Below, piece by piece: positions 25,371 to 33,984 of a DNA stretch of 63,254 bases (positions are counted from its first letter, which is position 1; each line of letters opens with the position of its first letter). The stretch is from positions 1 to 63,254 of the forward strand of contig CAYVHU010000016.1 of assembly GCA_964451415.1 (NCBI GenBank), read 5' to 3'. This stretch comes from CAYVHU01 sp964451415 (GTDB taxonomy: Bacteria > Pseudomonadota > Alphaproteobacteria > Rhodospirillales > Magnetovibrionaceae). The notes under the pieces were generated by a model, which saw only the letters and a program-made list of their open reading frames with translations, ran no database searches and was not told the DNA's origin. The translations under genes and the position numbers were made by a program.

Positions 25371-27056
25371 ATGAAGACTCTCAAAATCACCACCATCGGG
25401 ACGATCATTTCCGTCTTGCTTGCCGTTTCCGCCGCCTTTATCGTCGGCAGCTCTCTGTTCACCATGAACCAAATCAAAGCCGCCGGCACGGCGTGGCATG
25501 AATATGAAAACGGACCAAGCCGCAAAATCGAAAACCTGAACACGATCTACAAGGCGCTGGGATTCGGCGGCGTCCTGGACCAATATAAAAGCTACCTGTT
25601 GCAAAAAGACCGTCATCAAATCATCCAGTTTCAGGTTCAATACCGTGAAATTCGCGTCGCCCTGGACGCCTACAAAGCCGTCGGCGTCGATGCGCGCGAA
25701 GCCAAGGCCATGAAAGATATTCTGGGAGTCATAAACGCCTATGCCGCAGCCATCATCAAAGCCGAGCAGATGGTCAAACAAGGCAAGCCTTCGGACGAAA
25801 TCGCGCGTACCCTCGTGGTCGATGACGCCCCCGCCATCAAAGGCATCAACGTCTTAGTGGAAGAAAACAACAAAGGACGTCAAAAAAGCGCAGACGCCAT
25901 GAACAGCGCTGTCGCCCGGGCTTCGACAATCGCCACCGCCACGTCGGTCATCATGACCGTGGACCTGATCGGCCTGCTGGCGGCAATGATCTGGTTCTCG
26001 CGCTGGAAGCTTGGAAAACCATTGAACGAAATCAGTGTGACCATGACCCATTTGGCGCGCGGCGAACTGAATGTCGAGGTCCCCGCCCAAAACACCAAGG
26101 ACGAAATCGGCGATATGGCGCGTACCGTTCAGGTATTCAAAGACAACATGATCCAAGCCAAGAAACTCGCCCAGGAACAGCTGGACGAGGCGCAACGAAA
26201 AGAACAGCGGCGCGCCGCCCTGGAAGTCAGCGCCGGCACATTCGAAAACAGCATCGGCAACGTCCTGGGCGAACTCTCGAACATGTCTTCGTCTTTGGAA
26301 GAAACCTCGTCGATCATGTCCGAGACGGCCAACGAGGCATCAAGCAAGGCGTGCGCGATCACAGAATCCGCCGAACTGGCCTCGTCCAACGTGCAGACCG
26401 TGGCCAGCGCGGCGGATGAACTGTCCAGTTCGATCACCGAAATCACCCGTCAGGTCTCCCGTTCAACGGAAATTGCGACCACCGCCGTGACGGAAGTCGG
26501 CAACACCAACGAAAAAGTTCAGGGCCTGGCCGATGCGGCACGCAAAATCAGCGAGGTCGTCTCCTTGATCACCGACATCGCCGACCAAACCAACCTGCTC
26601 GCCCTCAACGCCACCATCGAGGCGGCACGCGCCGGCGATGCGGGCAAGGGGTTTGCCGTGGTGGCTTCCGAAGTCAAAAATCTGGCCAACCAGACCACGC
26701 GGGCGACCGAGGAAATCACGGCGCAGATTTCCGGCATCCAAGGTGCGACCAACGAGGCCGTGGAGGCCATCGGCTCCATCGGCGACACCATCAACGACAT
26801 GAACGAAATCGTCTCCGCGATTGCCGCCGCGGTGGAACAGCAAGGGTCCGCCACCCAAGAGATCGCACGCAATATCGACGAAGCTTCAAACCGCACCTCT
26901 CACATGGCCAGCGATGTCACGGAAGTTAACAGTTGCGTCGGCGAAACCGAACAGGCCGCAGGACAAGTTCAAGAAGCGGTGAAGGCGTTGGGCGGGCAAT
27001 CCGTTCAACTGCGTAGCGTGGTTGAAACCTTCCTCCATGACATCAAGGCGGAATAA
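25371..27056 (+). CDS. Transmembrane methyl-accepting chemotaxis protein
   Basis: A 561-residue chemoreceptor: TM1 about residues 7-29, a helical periplasmic sensor of about 155 residues (four-helix-bundle-like, no recognisable Cache), TM2 about 190-210, HAMP about 211-265, and a cytoplasmic signalling coiled coil whose hairpin tip reads DQTNLLALNATIEAARAGD. It has no C-terminal CheR-tethering pentapeptide. A longer frame upstream reads through the preceding gene; the ATG at 25371 begins a proper signal anchor. It is expected to act in polar arrays with CheA/CheW, which are not in this window. Confidence 0.93.
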   Translation: MKTLKITTIGTIISVLLAVSAAFIVGSSLFTMNQIKAAGTAWHEYENGPSRKIENLNTIYKALGFGGVLDQYKSYLLQKDRHQIIQFQVQYREIRVALDAYKAVGVDAREAKAMKDILGVINAYAAAIIKAEQMVKQGKPSDEIARTLVVDDAPAIKGINVLVEENNKGRQKSADAMNSAVARASTIATATSVIMTVDLIGLLAAMIWFSRWKLGKPLNEISVTMTHLARGELNVEVPAQNTKDEIGDMARTVQVFKDNMIQAKKLAQEQLDEAQRKEQRRAALEVSAGTFENSIGNVLGELSNMSSSLEETSSIMSETANEASSKACAITESAELASSNVQTVASAADELSSSITEITRQVSRSTEIATTAVTEVGNTNEKVQGLADAARKISEVVSLITDIADQTNLLALNATIEAARAGDAGKGFAVVASEVKNLANQTTRATEEITAQISGIQGATNEAVEAIGSIGDTINDMNEIVSAIAAAVEQQGSATQEIARNIDEASNRTSHMASDVTEVNSCVGETEQAAGQVQEAVKALGGQSVQLRSVVETFLHDIKAE

Positions 27057-27195
27057 GATCACTTTGCAACGTCATTTCAAAGAGGCGCAAAAATCAAACA
27101 GGCGCAAAAACCTTTATGAACCCGGCTTTTCAGGCCCGGCGCCTTTCGTGTAGGATGCGCTGCAACACGTAATCTCGCGATTGTGCCGCGAATCC

Positions 27196-27248
27196 AAGGC
27201 CCAAAATCAATAAGGCCCAAAATCAATAAGGCCTAGAATCAATAAGGA
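27196..27248. repeat. 16-bp tandem repeat ending in the fabI ribosome-binding site
   Basis: Units aaggcccaaaatcaat at 27196-27211 and 27212-27227 are identical; the third, at 27228-27243, has two changes. A partial fourth unit (aagga, 27244-27248) is the Shine-Dalgarno of fabI. Each unit begins with an SD-like AAGG. Confidence 0.85.
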
Positions 27249-27256
27249 CGTACGCC

Positions 27257-28069
27257 ATGACTAAAGTCGGCCCCCTGATGGCTGGAAAAAAAGGTCTGAT
27301 CATGGGGGTTGCCAACAACCGCTCGATCGCCTGGGGCATTGCCCGCCAGCTTCATGCCCACGGCGCACAAATCGCTTTCACCTATCAAGGCGATGTCTTG
27401 AAAAAGCGCGTCGAACCGCTCGCCGCGAAAATTGGCTCGGACTTCCTCATGGCATGCGATGTCACGGATATGGCAAGCCTTGCAAAGGTGTTTGACACGC
27501 TCAAGGCGCGTTGGGGAACAATCGACTTCGTGGTGCATGCGATAGCGCATTCCGACAAGGAAGAACTGAAGGGCCGTTACGTCGATACCACGCGCGACAA
27601 TTTTCTCGCCACCATGGACATCTCGGTCTACTCCCTGAGCGCGGTGACGCAGCACGCGGCGCCGTTGATGCGCGAGGGTGGCTCCATCCTGACCCTCAGC
27701 TATTACGGGGCGGAAAAAGTCATCCCCCACTATAATGTGATGGGCGTCGCCAAAGCCGCGCTGGAAGCCAGCGTGCGCTATCTGGCCGAGGACATGGGGC
27801 GCGAGAACATCCGCGTTAACGCCCTTTCTGCCGGACCGATGAAAACGCTGGCGGCCAGCGGAATCGGCGATTTCCGCTATATCCTGAAGTGGAATGAACT
27901 GAATTCCCCATTGCGCCGCAACGTCACCTTGGAAGACGTGGGCGGGGCGGGACTGTACCTGCTTTCATCCCTGGCCAGCGGGGTCACCGGTGAAGTGCAC
28001 TATGTGGACTGCGGCTACAATACGGTCGGCATGAAAGCCGTCGATGCGCCTGACATTTCAACGGTCTGA
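27257..28069 (+). CDS. fabI: Enoyl-[acyl-carrier-protein] reductase (NADH), FabI type
   Basis: A 270-residue short-chain dehydrogenase that reduces the trans-2 double bond in the last step of fatty-acid elongation; the triclosan/diazaborine target. It has the FabI cofactor motif GVANNRSIAWGIA and the catalytic Tyr159-X6-Lys166 in YNVMGVAKAALEA. The ATG at 27257 follows AAGGA of the tandem repeat. aroC follows 16 bases later. Confidence 0.96.
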   Translation: MTKVGPLMAGKKGLIMGVANNRSIAWGIARQLHAHGAQIAFTYQGDVLKKRVEPLAAKIGSDFLMACDVTDMASLAKVFDTLKARWGTIDFVVHAIAHSDKEELKGRYVDTTRDNFLATMDISVYSLSAVTQHAAPLMREGGSILTLSYYGAEKVIPHYNVMGVAKAALEASVRYLAEDMGRENIRVNALSAGPMKTLAASGIGDFRYILKWNELNSPLRRNVTLEDVGGAGLYLLSSLASGVTGEVHYVDCGYNTVGMKAVDAPDISTV

Positions 28070-28085
28070 CAGAGAAAGCAACGCC

Positions 28086-29171
28086 ATGCCCGGCAACACC
28101 TTCGGCGCATTGTTCCGCCTCACCACATTCGGCGAATCGCACGGTCCCGCCATCGGCGGCGTCGTCGATGGTTGCCCCCCGGGTCTCGAATTGAGCGCAG
28201 CCGACATTCAGCCCTATCTGGACCTGCGCCGCCCAGGCGGTTCGAAATTCACCACGCAGCGCAACGAACCCGACCGGGTGAAAATCCTCTCAGGCGTGTT
28301 CGCCGGGAAAACCACCGGCACGCCGATCGGGCTCTTGATCGAAAACACAGATCAACGCTCGCACAATTACGATGACATAAAAGACAAATTTCGTCCCGGT
28401 CATGCGGACTTTACCTATTTCGCGAAATACGGACGACGCGATTACAGGGGTGGTGGCCGCGCCAGCGCCCGGGAAACGGCGGTGCGCGTAGCCGGTGGCG
28501 CGATCGCGCGGCGTCTTTTGGAAACGCAAATTTCCACACACGTGAAGATTCGCGCCGCCATGGTGCAGATGGGGACCATTGCCATCGATCCCCAGCGCTG
28601 GTCGTGGCAGGAAATTTCCGAGAATCCCTTTTTCTGTCCCGACGCCTCCACGGTGCACGCGTGGGAAACCCTGCTTGCGGACGTGCGCAAACAAGGCTCA
28701 AGCGTGGGCGGCGTGGTCGAGGTCCGGGCCTCGGGCTTTCCCGCCGGACTGGGCGAGCCGGTTTTCGATCGCCTGGACGCCGATATCGCCAAGGCATTGA
28801 TGTCCATCCCGGCAGTCAAAGGGGTCGAGATCGGCGCCGGGTTCACGGCCGCCCGCTTGAGCGGCGAAGAAAACGCCGATGAAATGCGCATGGGCAAAGA
28901 CGGCCAGGCGGAATTTCTTTCCAACAACGCCGGTGGCACGCTGGGCGGCATCTCAAGCGGCCAGGACATCATTGCGCGGATCGCTCTCAAGCCCACCAGT
29001 TCGATCCTCACGGCGCAACGCACCATCACGACGCAGGGCAAGGAAAGCGAAATTTCAACCAAAGGCCGCCACGATCCCTGCGTTGCCATTCGCGCCGTAC
29101 CGATTGCCGAGGCCATGCTGGCCCTAAGCCTTGCCGACCACTGGCTACGATTCAAGGCCCAGTGTCGCTAA
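28086..29171 (+). CDS. aroC: Chorismate synthase
   Basis: A 361-residue FMN-dependent lyase that makes chorismate from EPSP at the end of the shikimate pathway. Signatures: GESHGPAIGGVVDG at the N-terminus, YRGGGRASARETA mid-protein, and the C-terminal GRHDPCVAIRAVPIAEAM. The ATG at 28086 gives the standard MPGNTFG start. fabI-aroC adjacency is common in alphaproteobacteria. Confidence 0.97.
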   Translation: MPGNTFGALFRLTTFGESHGPAIGGVVDGCPPGLELSAADIQPYLDLRRPGGSKFTTQRNEPDRVKILSGVFAGKTTGTPIGLLIENTDQRSHNYDDIKDKFRPGHADFTYFAKYGRRDYRGGGRASARETAVRVAGGAIARRLLETQISTHVKIRAAMVQMGTIAIDPQRWSWQEISENPFFCPDASTVHAWETLLADVRKQGSSVGGVVEVRASGFPAGLGEPVFDRLDADIAKALMSIPAVKGVEIGAGFTAARLSGEENADEMRMGKDGQAEFLSNNAGGTLGGISSGQDIIARIALKPTSSILTAQRTITTQGKESEISTKGRHDPCVAIRAVPIAEAMLALSLADHWLRFKAQCR

Positions 29172-29240
29172 TTGGAAACGCGCCCACGTCGTTCGCGCCC
29201 TGCCCCGCCTGTCGGCTTGGCGTTTTTTCAAGGGCGGGGT

Positions 29241-29270
29241 CACGGGGTCAGGTCTTGTTTTGCAACATCC
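29241..29270 (+). repeat. Possible REP/RAYT-type repeat remnant
   Basis: The word cacggggtcaggtcttg, followed by a short AT tract and gcaac, resembles the conserved flank of REP-associated tyrosine transposase elements as I remember it from other proteobacteria. No complementary half and no transposase gene are present, so at most this is a solo remnant. A 12-bp tandem duplication (aattttcaatct) follows at 29276-29299. Confidence 0.25.
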
Positions 29271-29327
29271 CGGTCAATTTTCAATCTAATTTTCAATCTT
29301 GAGAGTGTCTCATCACCCATAAACAAC

Positions 29328-29382
29328 ACTAAATTTATGTTTAGTAATTTTAATTGACAATATATTTGTGAGTTTATATCTT
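29328..29382 (+). promoter_or_regulatory. Promoter with upstream inverted repeat for the rhodanese gene
   Basis: TTGACA at 29354-29359 and TATCTT at 29377-29382 are 17 bases apart. Just upstream lies the inverted repeat ACTAAA-N6-TTTAGT (29328-29345). Its half-site ACTAA/TTAGT resembles the operator of the YeiH cassette (11006-11019), although the spacing differs. The 267-base gap around it holds no gene. Confidence 0.5.
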
Positions 29383-29438
29383 AATACACAACAACTGATC
29401 GCGCATCGTTGCGCGCCTCATGAAGTGGGAACGAAACG

Positions 29439-29801
29439 ATGGACGCGCAAATCCTGCACATGGATACCGCTTATGAAAACGTTAGGGGCCTCATTGAGCA
29501 CGCCCCGCACAACGTTCACGCTCAACTTCAGGCCGGCGAGGCCATTCTCGTGGACGTCCGCGAGGTCTGCGAATATGAAAACGAACGCATTCCCGGGGCC
29601 TTTTTGATGCCGCTCAGTTTCTTTTCGCCCGAACACTTCCCCGCAATTGCGCAGCAGCGCGTGATTTTGATGTGCGCCGTGGGAAAACGTTCCGCTGCCG
29701 CCGCCAAACAGCTCATGAATGTAGGCTTTTCGTGCGTGCATCACATGAAAGGCGGCCTTACGGCGTGGAAACGCGACGGCCTCGCGACGGAAACGGACTG
29801 A
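29439..29801 (+). CDS. Single-domain rhodanese-like sulfurtransferase
   Basis: A 120-residue protein with one rhodanese fold: the DVREVCEYENERIPGAF (CH2A-like) motif and the active-site loop CAVGKRSAAAA with the persulfide-forming cysteine in LMCAVGKRS. Small rhodaneses carry sulfane sulfur for thiosulfate or persulfide metabolism. It is monocistronic, with its own promoter and a possible operator, and converges with dxs with 24 bases between. The sulfur donor is unknown. Confidence 0.88.
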   Translation: MDAQILHMDTAYENVRGLIEHAPHNVHAQLQAGEAILVDVREVCEYENERIPGAFLMPLSFFSPEHFPAIAQQRVILMCAVGKRSAAAAKQLMNVGFSCVHHMKGGLTAWKRDGLATETD

Positions 29802-29825
29802 AACACGCGATTTATTTGGATTGGA

Positions 29826-31799
29826 TTATTGGGTCTGTCGAACGCTCGCGCACAACGCTTCGATTTCAATGTCATTGACGCCAAAGCCCAGCGCCGACAA
29901 TGCCGCGGCGGCGATGTCGCATGCACTTAAATCCGCATCAATCAACTGACGGGCCTGGGTGTCGTGCTCGATGAAACGATCAGGCAACGTCAGCGAACGC
30001 ACCTTCAACGCCCCGTCAAGTAGCCCTTCGCGCGCCAGAAAGTGCAGCACGGCAGCGCCAAAGCCACCTTGGGCACCCTCTTCCACCAGCACAAGGACAT
30101 CATGATTTTGCGCCAAACGACGGATCAAATCCTCATCAAGCGGTTTTAGGAAGCGCGCGTCGGCAACGCTTGCGGACAAGCCGCGTGCGGCTAAAAATTC
30201 CGCGGCTTCAAGACAGGCCCCCAGACGTGTTCCGATGCTGAGCAACGCCACCGTAGAACCTTCGCGGACCATTCGTCCTTTGCCGATCTCCAGAACTTCA
30301 CCCGCACAAGGCAGGGGAACACCGGTACCTTCACCCCGGGGAAAGCGTAGCGCAATCGGACCTTCATCAAAGGCCGCCGCCGTGGCGGTCATGCGCTTCA
30401 GGTCCGCTTCGTCCGCAGGCGCCATGACCACCATGTTCGGCACGCAGCCCAGAAACGCCAGATCGAACGCACCGTGGTGGGTCGCTCCATCCGCGCCGAC
30501 CACACCCGCGCGGTCTAGGGCGAAGCACACCGGCAAGCTTTGCAGCGCAACGTCATGGATCAATTGATCGTATGCGCGTTGCATAAACGTGGAATAGATA
30601 GCGCAAAATGGTTTGTAGCCTTCTGCCGCCAATCCAGCGGCAAATGTCACCGCATGCTGTTCGGCGATGCCGACATCGAAAAAGCGTTCCGGATACGCCT
30701 TGGCGAAGGCGCCCAGCCCGGTACCGCCCGGCATCGCGGCAGTAATCGCGCAGATTTTCTCATCAACACCACCCAGGCGCACGATTTCATCGGAAAAAAC
30801 CCGGGTGTAACTGGGGGCGCTGGTCGCTTTCTTTTCTCGTTCTCCGGTAACGACATCAAACCGGCCCACACCGTGATACTTATCATCCGCCTGCTCAGCC
30901 GGGGGATACCCGTGACCTTTTTTCGTCACCACATGCAACAAAACCGGGCCGCGGCCTTCGTCGTCGCGGATGTTTTTGAGCACCGGCAGAAGATGATCCA
31001 GGTTGTGTCCATCAATGGGCCCGACATAATAGAGACCCATTTCTTCAAACAAGGTACCGCCGGTAACCATGCCGCGCGCGTACTCTTCGGCGCGCCGCGC
31101 CGCTTGTTCGAACATTTTCGGCAGATTGCGCGTCAACTGCTTGGCCAGATCGCGCGCCGTACGATAGGACTTCGAAGAAATGAGCCGCGATAAATACGCG
31201 CTCATGCCCCCCACCGGGGGAGCAATGGACATATCGTTATCGTTCAGGATGATGATCAAACGCGAGTCCTGCGATCCGGCGTGATTCATGGCCTCGAACA
31301 CCATGCCGGCGCTCATCGCACCGTCACCGATCACCGCAATGACATTATTGTCGCTTTTTTTGCTCAAATCGCGCGCCACCGCCATACCGAGCCCCGCCGA
31401 GACGGACGTCGAACTGTGCCCCGCACCGAACGGATCGAATTCACTCTCCAAACGGTTGGTAAATCCCGATAGCCCGCCACCTTGACGCAGGGTGCGCATC
31501 CGTTCTCGCCGCCCGGTAAGAATCTTGTGGGGATACGTTTGATGGCCCACATCCCAGATCAACCGATCTTCAGGGGTATCGAAAACATAATGAAGCGCCA
31601 CGGTCAATTCGACCACACCCAGAGATGCCCCCAGATGGCCGCCGGTAATGGACACATTGCGCACCGTGTCCGTGCGGACCTCATCGCACAAACGTTTGAG
31701 AGCCTCTCCATCAAGCGCGCGCACATCTTCGATACAGCGGATCGTATCCAAAAGTGGCGTACCGCCACCGAACTTAGGGTCTGGTGTCGTCACATCCAA
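29826..31799 (-). CDS. dxs: 1-deoxy-D-xylulose-5-phosphate synthase
   Basis: A 657-residue thiamine-diphosphate enzyme joining pyruvate and glyceraldehyde-3-phosphate, the first MEP-pathway step. ThDP/Mg motif GDGAMSAGMVFEAMNHAG, the PSYTRVF linker and the transketolase middle motif DRAGVVGADGATHHG are intact. It is the last gene of xseB-ispA-dxs, an order conserved in many proteobacteria. Confidence 0.97.
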   Translation of the reverse strand: MDVTTPDPKFGGGTPLLDTIRCIEDVRALDGEALKRLCDEVRTDTVRNVSITGGHLGASLGVVELTVALHYVFDTPEDRLIWDVGHQTYPHKILTGRRERMRTLRQGGGLSGFTNRLESEFDPFGAGHSSTSVSAGLGMAVARDLSKKSDNNVIAVIGDGAMSAGMVFEAMNHAGSQDSRLIIILNDNDMSIAPPVGGMSAYLSRLISSKSYRTARDLAKQLTRNLPKMFEQAARRAEEYARGMVTGGTLFEEMGLYYVGPIDGHNLDHLLPVLKNIRDDEGRGPVLLHVVTKKGHGYPPAEQADDKYHGVGRFDVVTGEREKKATSAPSYTRVFSDEIVRLGGVDEKICAITAAMPGGTGLGAFAKAYPERFFDVGIAEQHAVTFAAGLAAEGYKPFCAIYSTFMQRAYDQLIHDVALQSLPVCFALDRAGVVGADGATHHGAFDLAFLGCVPNMVVMAPADEADLKRMTATAAAFDEGPIALRFPRGEGTGVPLPCAGEVLEIGKGRMVREGSTVALLSIGTRLGACLEAAEFLAARGLSASVADARFLKPLDEDLIRRLAQNHDVLVLVEEGAQGGFGAAVLHFLAREGLLDGALKVRSLTLPDRFIEHDTQARQLIDADLSACDIAAAALSALGFGVNDIEIEALCASVRQTQ

Positions 31800-31873
31800 G
31801 TCCTATTCGTCAAAATTCGTAAAACGCGCGACACCATCGCCTTGAAACCGGGCACTCACGCGCCGCTGAACGT

Positions 31874-32779
31874 TCAAGCGACGCGGTTCACCACAAAATG
31901 CGCCATATCCCGTAAAGGATCGGCCTTTTCTTCAAAAACTTCAAGATGTTCTATGGCCTGCTGGCTTAAGCGCAAGGCCTGTTCACGCGCCGCCTCCACC
32001 CCCATCAGAGACACGAAAGTGGCCTTGCCCTGGCGCGCATCCTTGCCAGCATGCTTGCCGAGCGCGCGTTCATCCCCCGTCGCATCCAGTACGTCGTCCA
32101 CGATCTGAAACGCCAGTCCCAGATCGTGGGCGTATCCCCGCAGCTTTTGGCGCGTTTGTTCGAACGCCTTGCCCAGGATCGCCCCGGCTTCGCACGCAAA
32201 AATGATCAGGCTGCCGGTCTTCAGGCGTTGCAAGCGGGCGACTTCGTTCATGTCGAGTTCATGGCTATGGGCCACAATATCCAGCATCTGCCCCCCCACC
32301 ATACCGAAGGGACCAGATGCACGCGCCAATTCCTGAACCAGTTCCACCCGCACGGCGGCATCTTGATGCGTCCTTTCTTCAGCCATAATCTCGAACGCAC
32401 GCGACAACAAGGCGTCACCGGCAAGAATTGCCGTGGCTTCATCGTACTTGACGTGACACGCCGGCTGGCCGCGACGCAGATCATCGTCATCCATGGCCGG
32501 AAGATCGTCATGCACGAGGGAATAGCAATGCACCATTTCAACGGCTGCGGCCGCACGCAAGGCGCATTTCGCATCGACATTGAACAACGCCGCCGCACGC
32601 AGCGTCAAATACGGCCGCACGCGTTTGCCGCCTTGCAAGGCGGTGTAGCGCACAGCTTCCATCAAGCGCGCTTCGGGGCCATCGTCTGGGGGCAGCAACG
32701 TGTCCATGGCGCGCGTGACAAAATCGGCGTCTTGGCGAAGACGCGCCTGAAAAGTCTGCAAATCAAATGAAAAAGTCAC
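31874..32779 (-). CDS. ispA: Polyprenyl (farnesyl) diphosphate synthase
   Basis: A 301-residue trans-prenyltransferase with the first Asp-rich motif in DDLPAMDDDDLRRG and the second in FQIVDDVLDATGD. The likely product is farnesyl diphosphate (IspA type); geranylgeranyl diphosphate cannot be excluded. The start is a GTG at 32779 that overlaps the xseB stop as GTGA; an upstream in-frame start would overlap xseB further. Gene order with xseB and dxs supports the call. Confidence 0.93.
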   Translation of the reverse strand: MTFSFDLQTFQARLRQDADFVTRAMDTLLPPDDGPEARLMEAVRYTALQGGKRVRPYLTLRAAALFNVDAKCALRAAAAVEMVHCYSLVHDDLPAMDDDDLRRGQPACHVKYDEATAILAGDALLSRAFEIMAEERTHQDAAVRVELVQELARASGPFGMVGGQMLDIVAHSHELDMNEVARLQRLKTGSLIIFACEAGAILGKAFEQTRQKLRGYAHDLGLAFQIVDDVLDATGDERALGKHAGKDARQGKATFVSLMGVEAAREQALRLSQQAIEHLEVFEEKADPLRDMAHFVVNRVA

Positions 32780-33063
32780 TCTTGCTTGAACTCCGACGTC
32801 TCCACAGCTGCGGCGCAATCACCGGCATCGGGCAGGATTTTGTCGATCCGCGCCTCCGCCGCCTTCAAAAGCGCTTCGCAGTGGCGCTTCAGCACCGTAC
32901 CGCGTTCGAACGCCTTGATCGCACTTTCGAGCTCACCGCTACCATCTTCCAGATCGCGAACGATATTTTCCAGTTCTTCCAGCGCGGCCTCGAAACTGAG
33001 CTTTTGAATATCCTCAGGCAAGGTCTTCGTGGGAGGGTCGGCGCTTACAGTCTGATCGGCCAT
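32776..33063 (-). CDS. xseB: Exodeoxyribonuclease VII small subunit
   Basis: A 95-residue helical protein with the XseB core (SFEAALEELENIVRDLEDG, then AFERGTVLKRHCEALL). Several copies bind one XseA to form exonuclease VII. Length and position before ispA-dxs are typical. The gene for the large subunit is not in this window. Confidence 0.95.
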   Translation of the reverse strand: MADQTVSADPPTKTLPEDIQKLSFEAALEELENIVRDLEDGSGELESAIKAFERGTVLKRHCEALLKAAEARIDKILPDAGDCAAAVETSEFKQE

Positions 33064-33560
33064 GGGCTTCGCCTTAATTCCTTGTCGGGACTTTAGAAGC
33101 CTCGCCCGGCGCGGGCAACTGAAAATCCTGATTTGGGCAATCTTCCGAACTTAAAGATCGCCACACCCGCGACCGAAGGGGGGCTTTAAAATGGCGATTC
33201 TCAGCGTATTCATCAAATGAAAACAGTCGCCCGCCTACGACAAATTTTATCTCCAACCCTAAAAACCATCCCGCAACAATGGGTTAAGCATCATATAAGG
33301 ATTTAAAGGCGGAAAATTGACATTTTTTCTAGCCGCAAAACACCTGAAACGTTAGAGTAATTAAGAGTATGACAATATAATAATATAAGCCCTTTTGGTT
33401 GCTCGTCGGCCACATGGCGGCAAAGAATCGGCCTCATGACGGCGAAGAGTAACGACGGCAAAGGAATGCGCTCAGCGTATCTCTCAACAGGGGAAGGAGG
33501 GGGGAAACCTGCGCTTGGAAAGGCGAGGCCATTTTCGTATGGCTTGGAACTGGGGAACAC
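33064..33560. other. Divergent gap between xseB and the ArsR gene
   Basis: About 500 bases without a convincing gene. It is AT-rich between 33300 and 33400 (TTGACA near 33317, and a run containing tataataatata near 33373), where a promoter for the ArsR gene is plausible. A purine-rich gaaggagggggg near 33495 looks like a ribosome-binding site but no start follows it. Confidence 0.3.
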
Positions 33561-33980
33561 ATGACCGTGGACACGGAAAGACTTAAAACAATTCAATCCA
33601 ACGCATTACGCGCCAGCACACTTTTGAAGGCCATGAGCAATCAGCATCGCTTGATGATTTTGTGCCAGTTGGTGCCGGGTGAGAAATGCGTCAGCGATCT
33701 CGAAGACATCATCGGCCTGAGCCAATCGGCCTTGTCGCAGCATCTGGCGCGTTTGCGCCGCGACAATCTGGTGAAAACGAGACGCGCCGCACAGACGATC
33801 TTCTATTCCCTGTCCGGCGATGAGGCAAGCGCCGTGATTGAAACGCTCTACAGCCTGTATTGCAGCCAAGAAGCAACCCTCACGCTCAATGCTGCGAACA
33901 CCGGGGCTGCGAACACCGGGGCTGCGAACACCGGGGCTGCGAACACCGGAAAGATCCCTCAAAAGGTCAAAATTATTTAA
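33561..33980 (+). CDS. ArsR-family transcriptional regulator (BigR/SqrR-like, possible thiol/persulfide sensor)
   Basis: A 139-residue winged-helix repressor. The recognition helix is LSQSALSQHLARLRRDNLV, followed by a beta-wing (TRRAAQTIFYSL). Cysteines lie in LMILCQL and GEKCVSDLE before the recognition helix and in YSLYC after the last helix; this resembles the cysteine pair of BigR/SqrR persulfide sensors more than the ArsR metal site. The C-terminus carries four AANTG repeats from a 15-bp tandem. GGGGAACAC precedes the ATG. No obvious target is adjacent. Confidence 0.8.
   Translation: MTVDTERLKTIQSNALRASTLLKAMSNQHRLMILCQLVPGEKCVSDLEDIIGLSQSALSQHLARLRRDNLVKTRRAAQTIFYSLSGDEASAVIETLYSLYCSQEATLTLNAANTGAANTGAANTGAANTGKIPQKVKII
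33891..33950. repeat. 15-bp in-frame tandem repeat at the ArsR 3' end
   Basis: Four consecutive units of gctgcgaacaccggg (33891, 33906, 33921, 33936; the last with one change) encode AANTG repeats in the C-terminal tail of the regulator, outside the winged-helix fold. Confidence 0.92.
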
Positions 33981-33984
33981 AACC

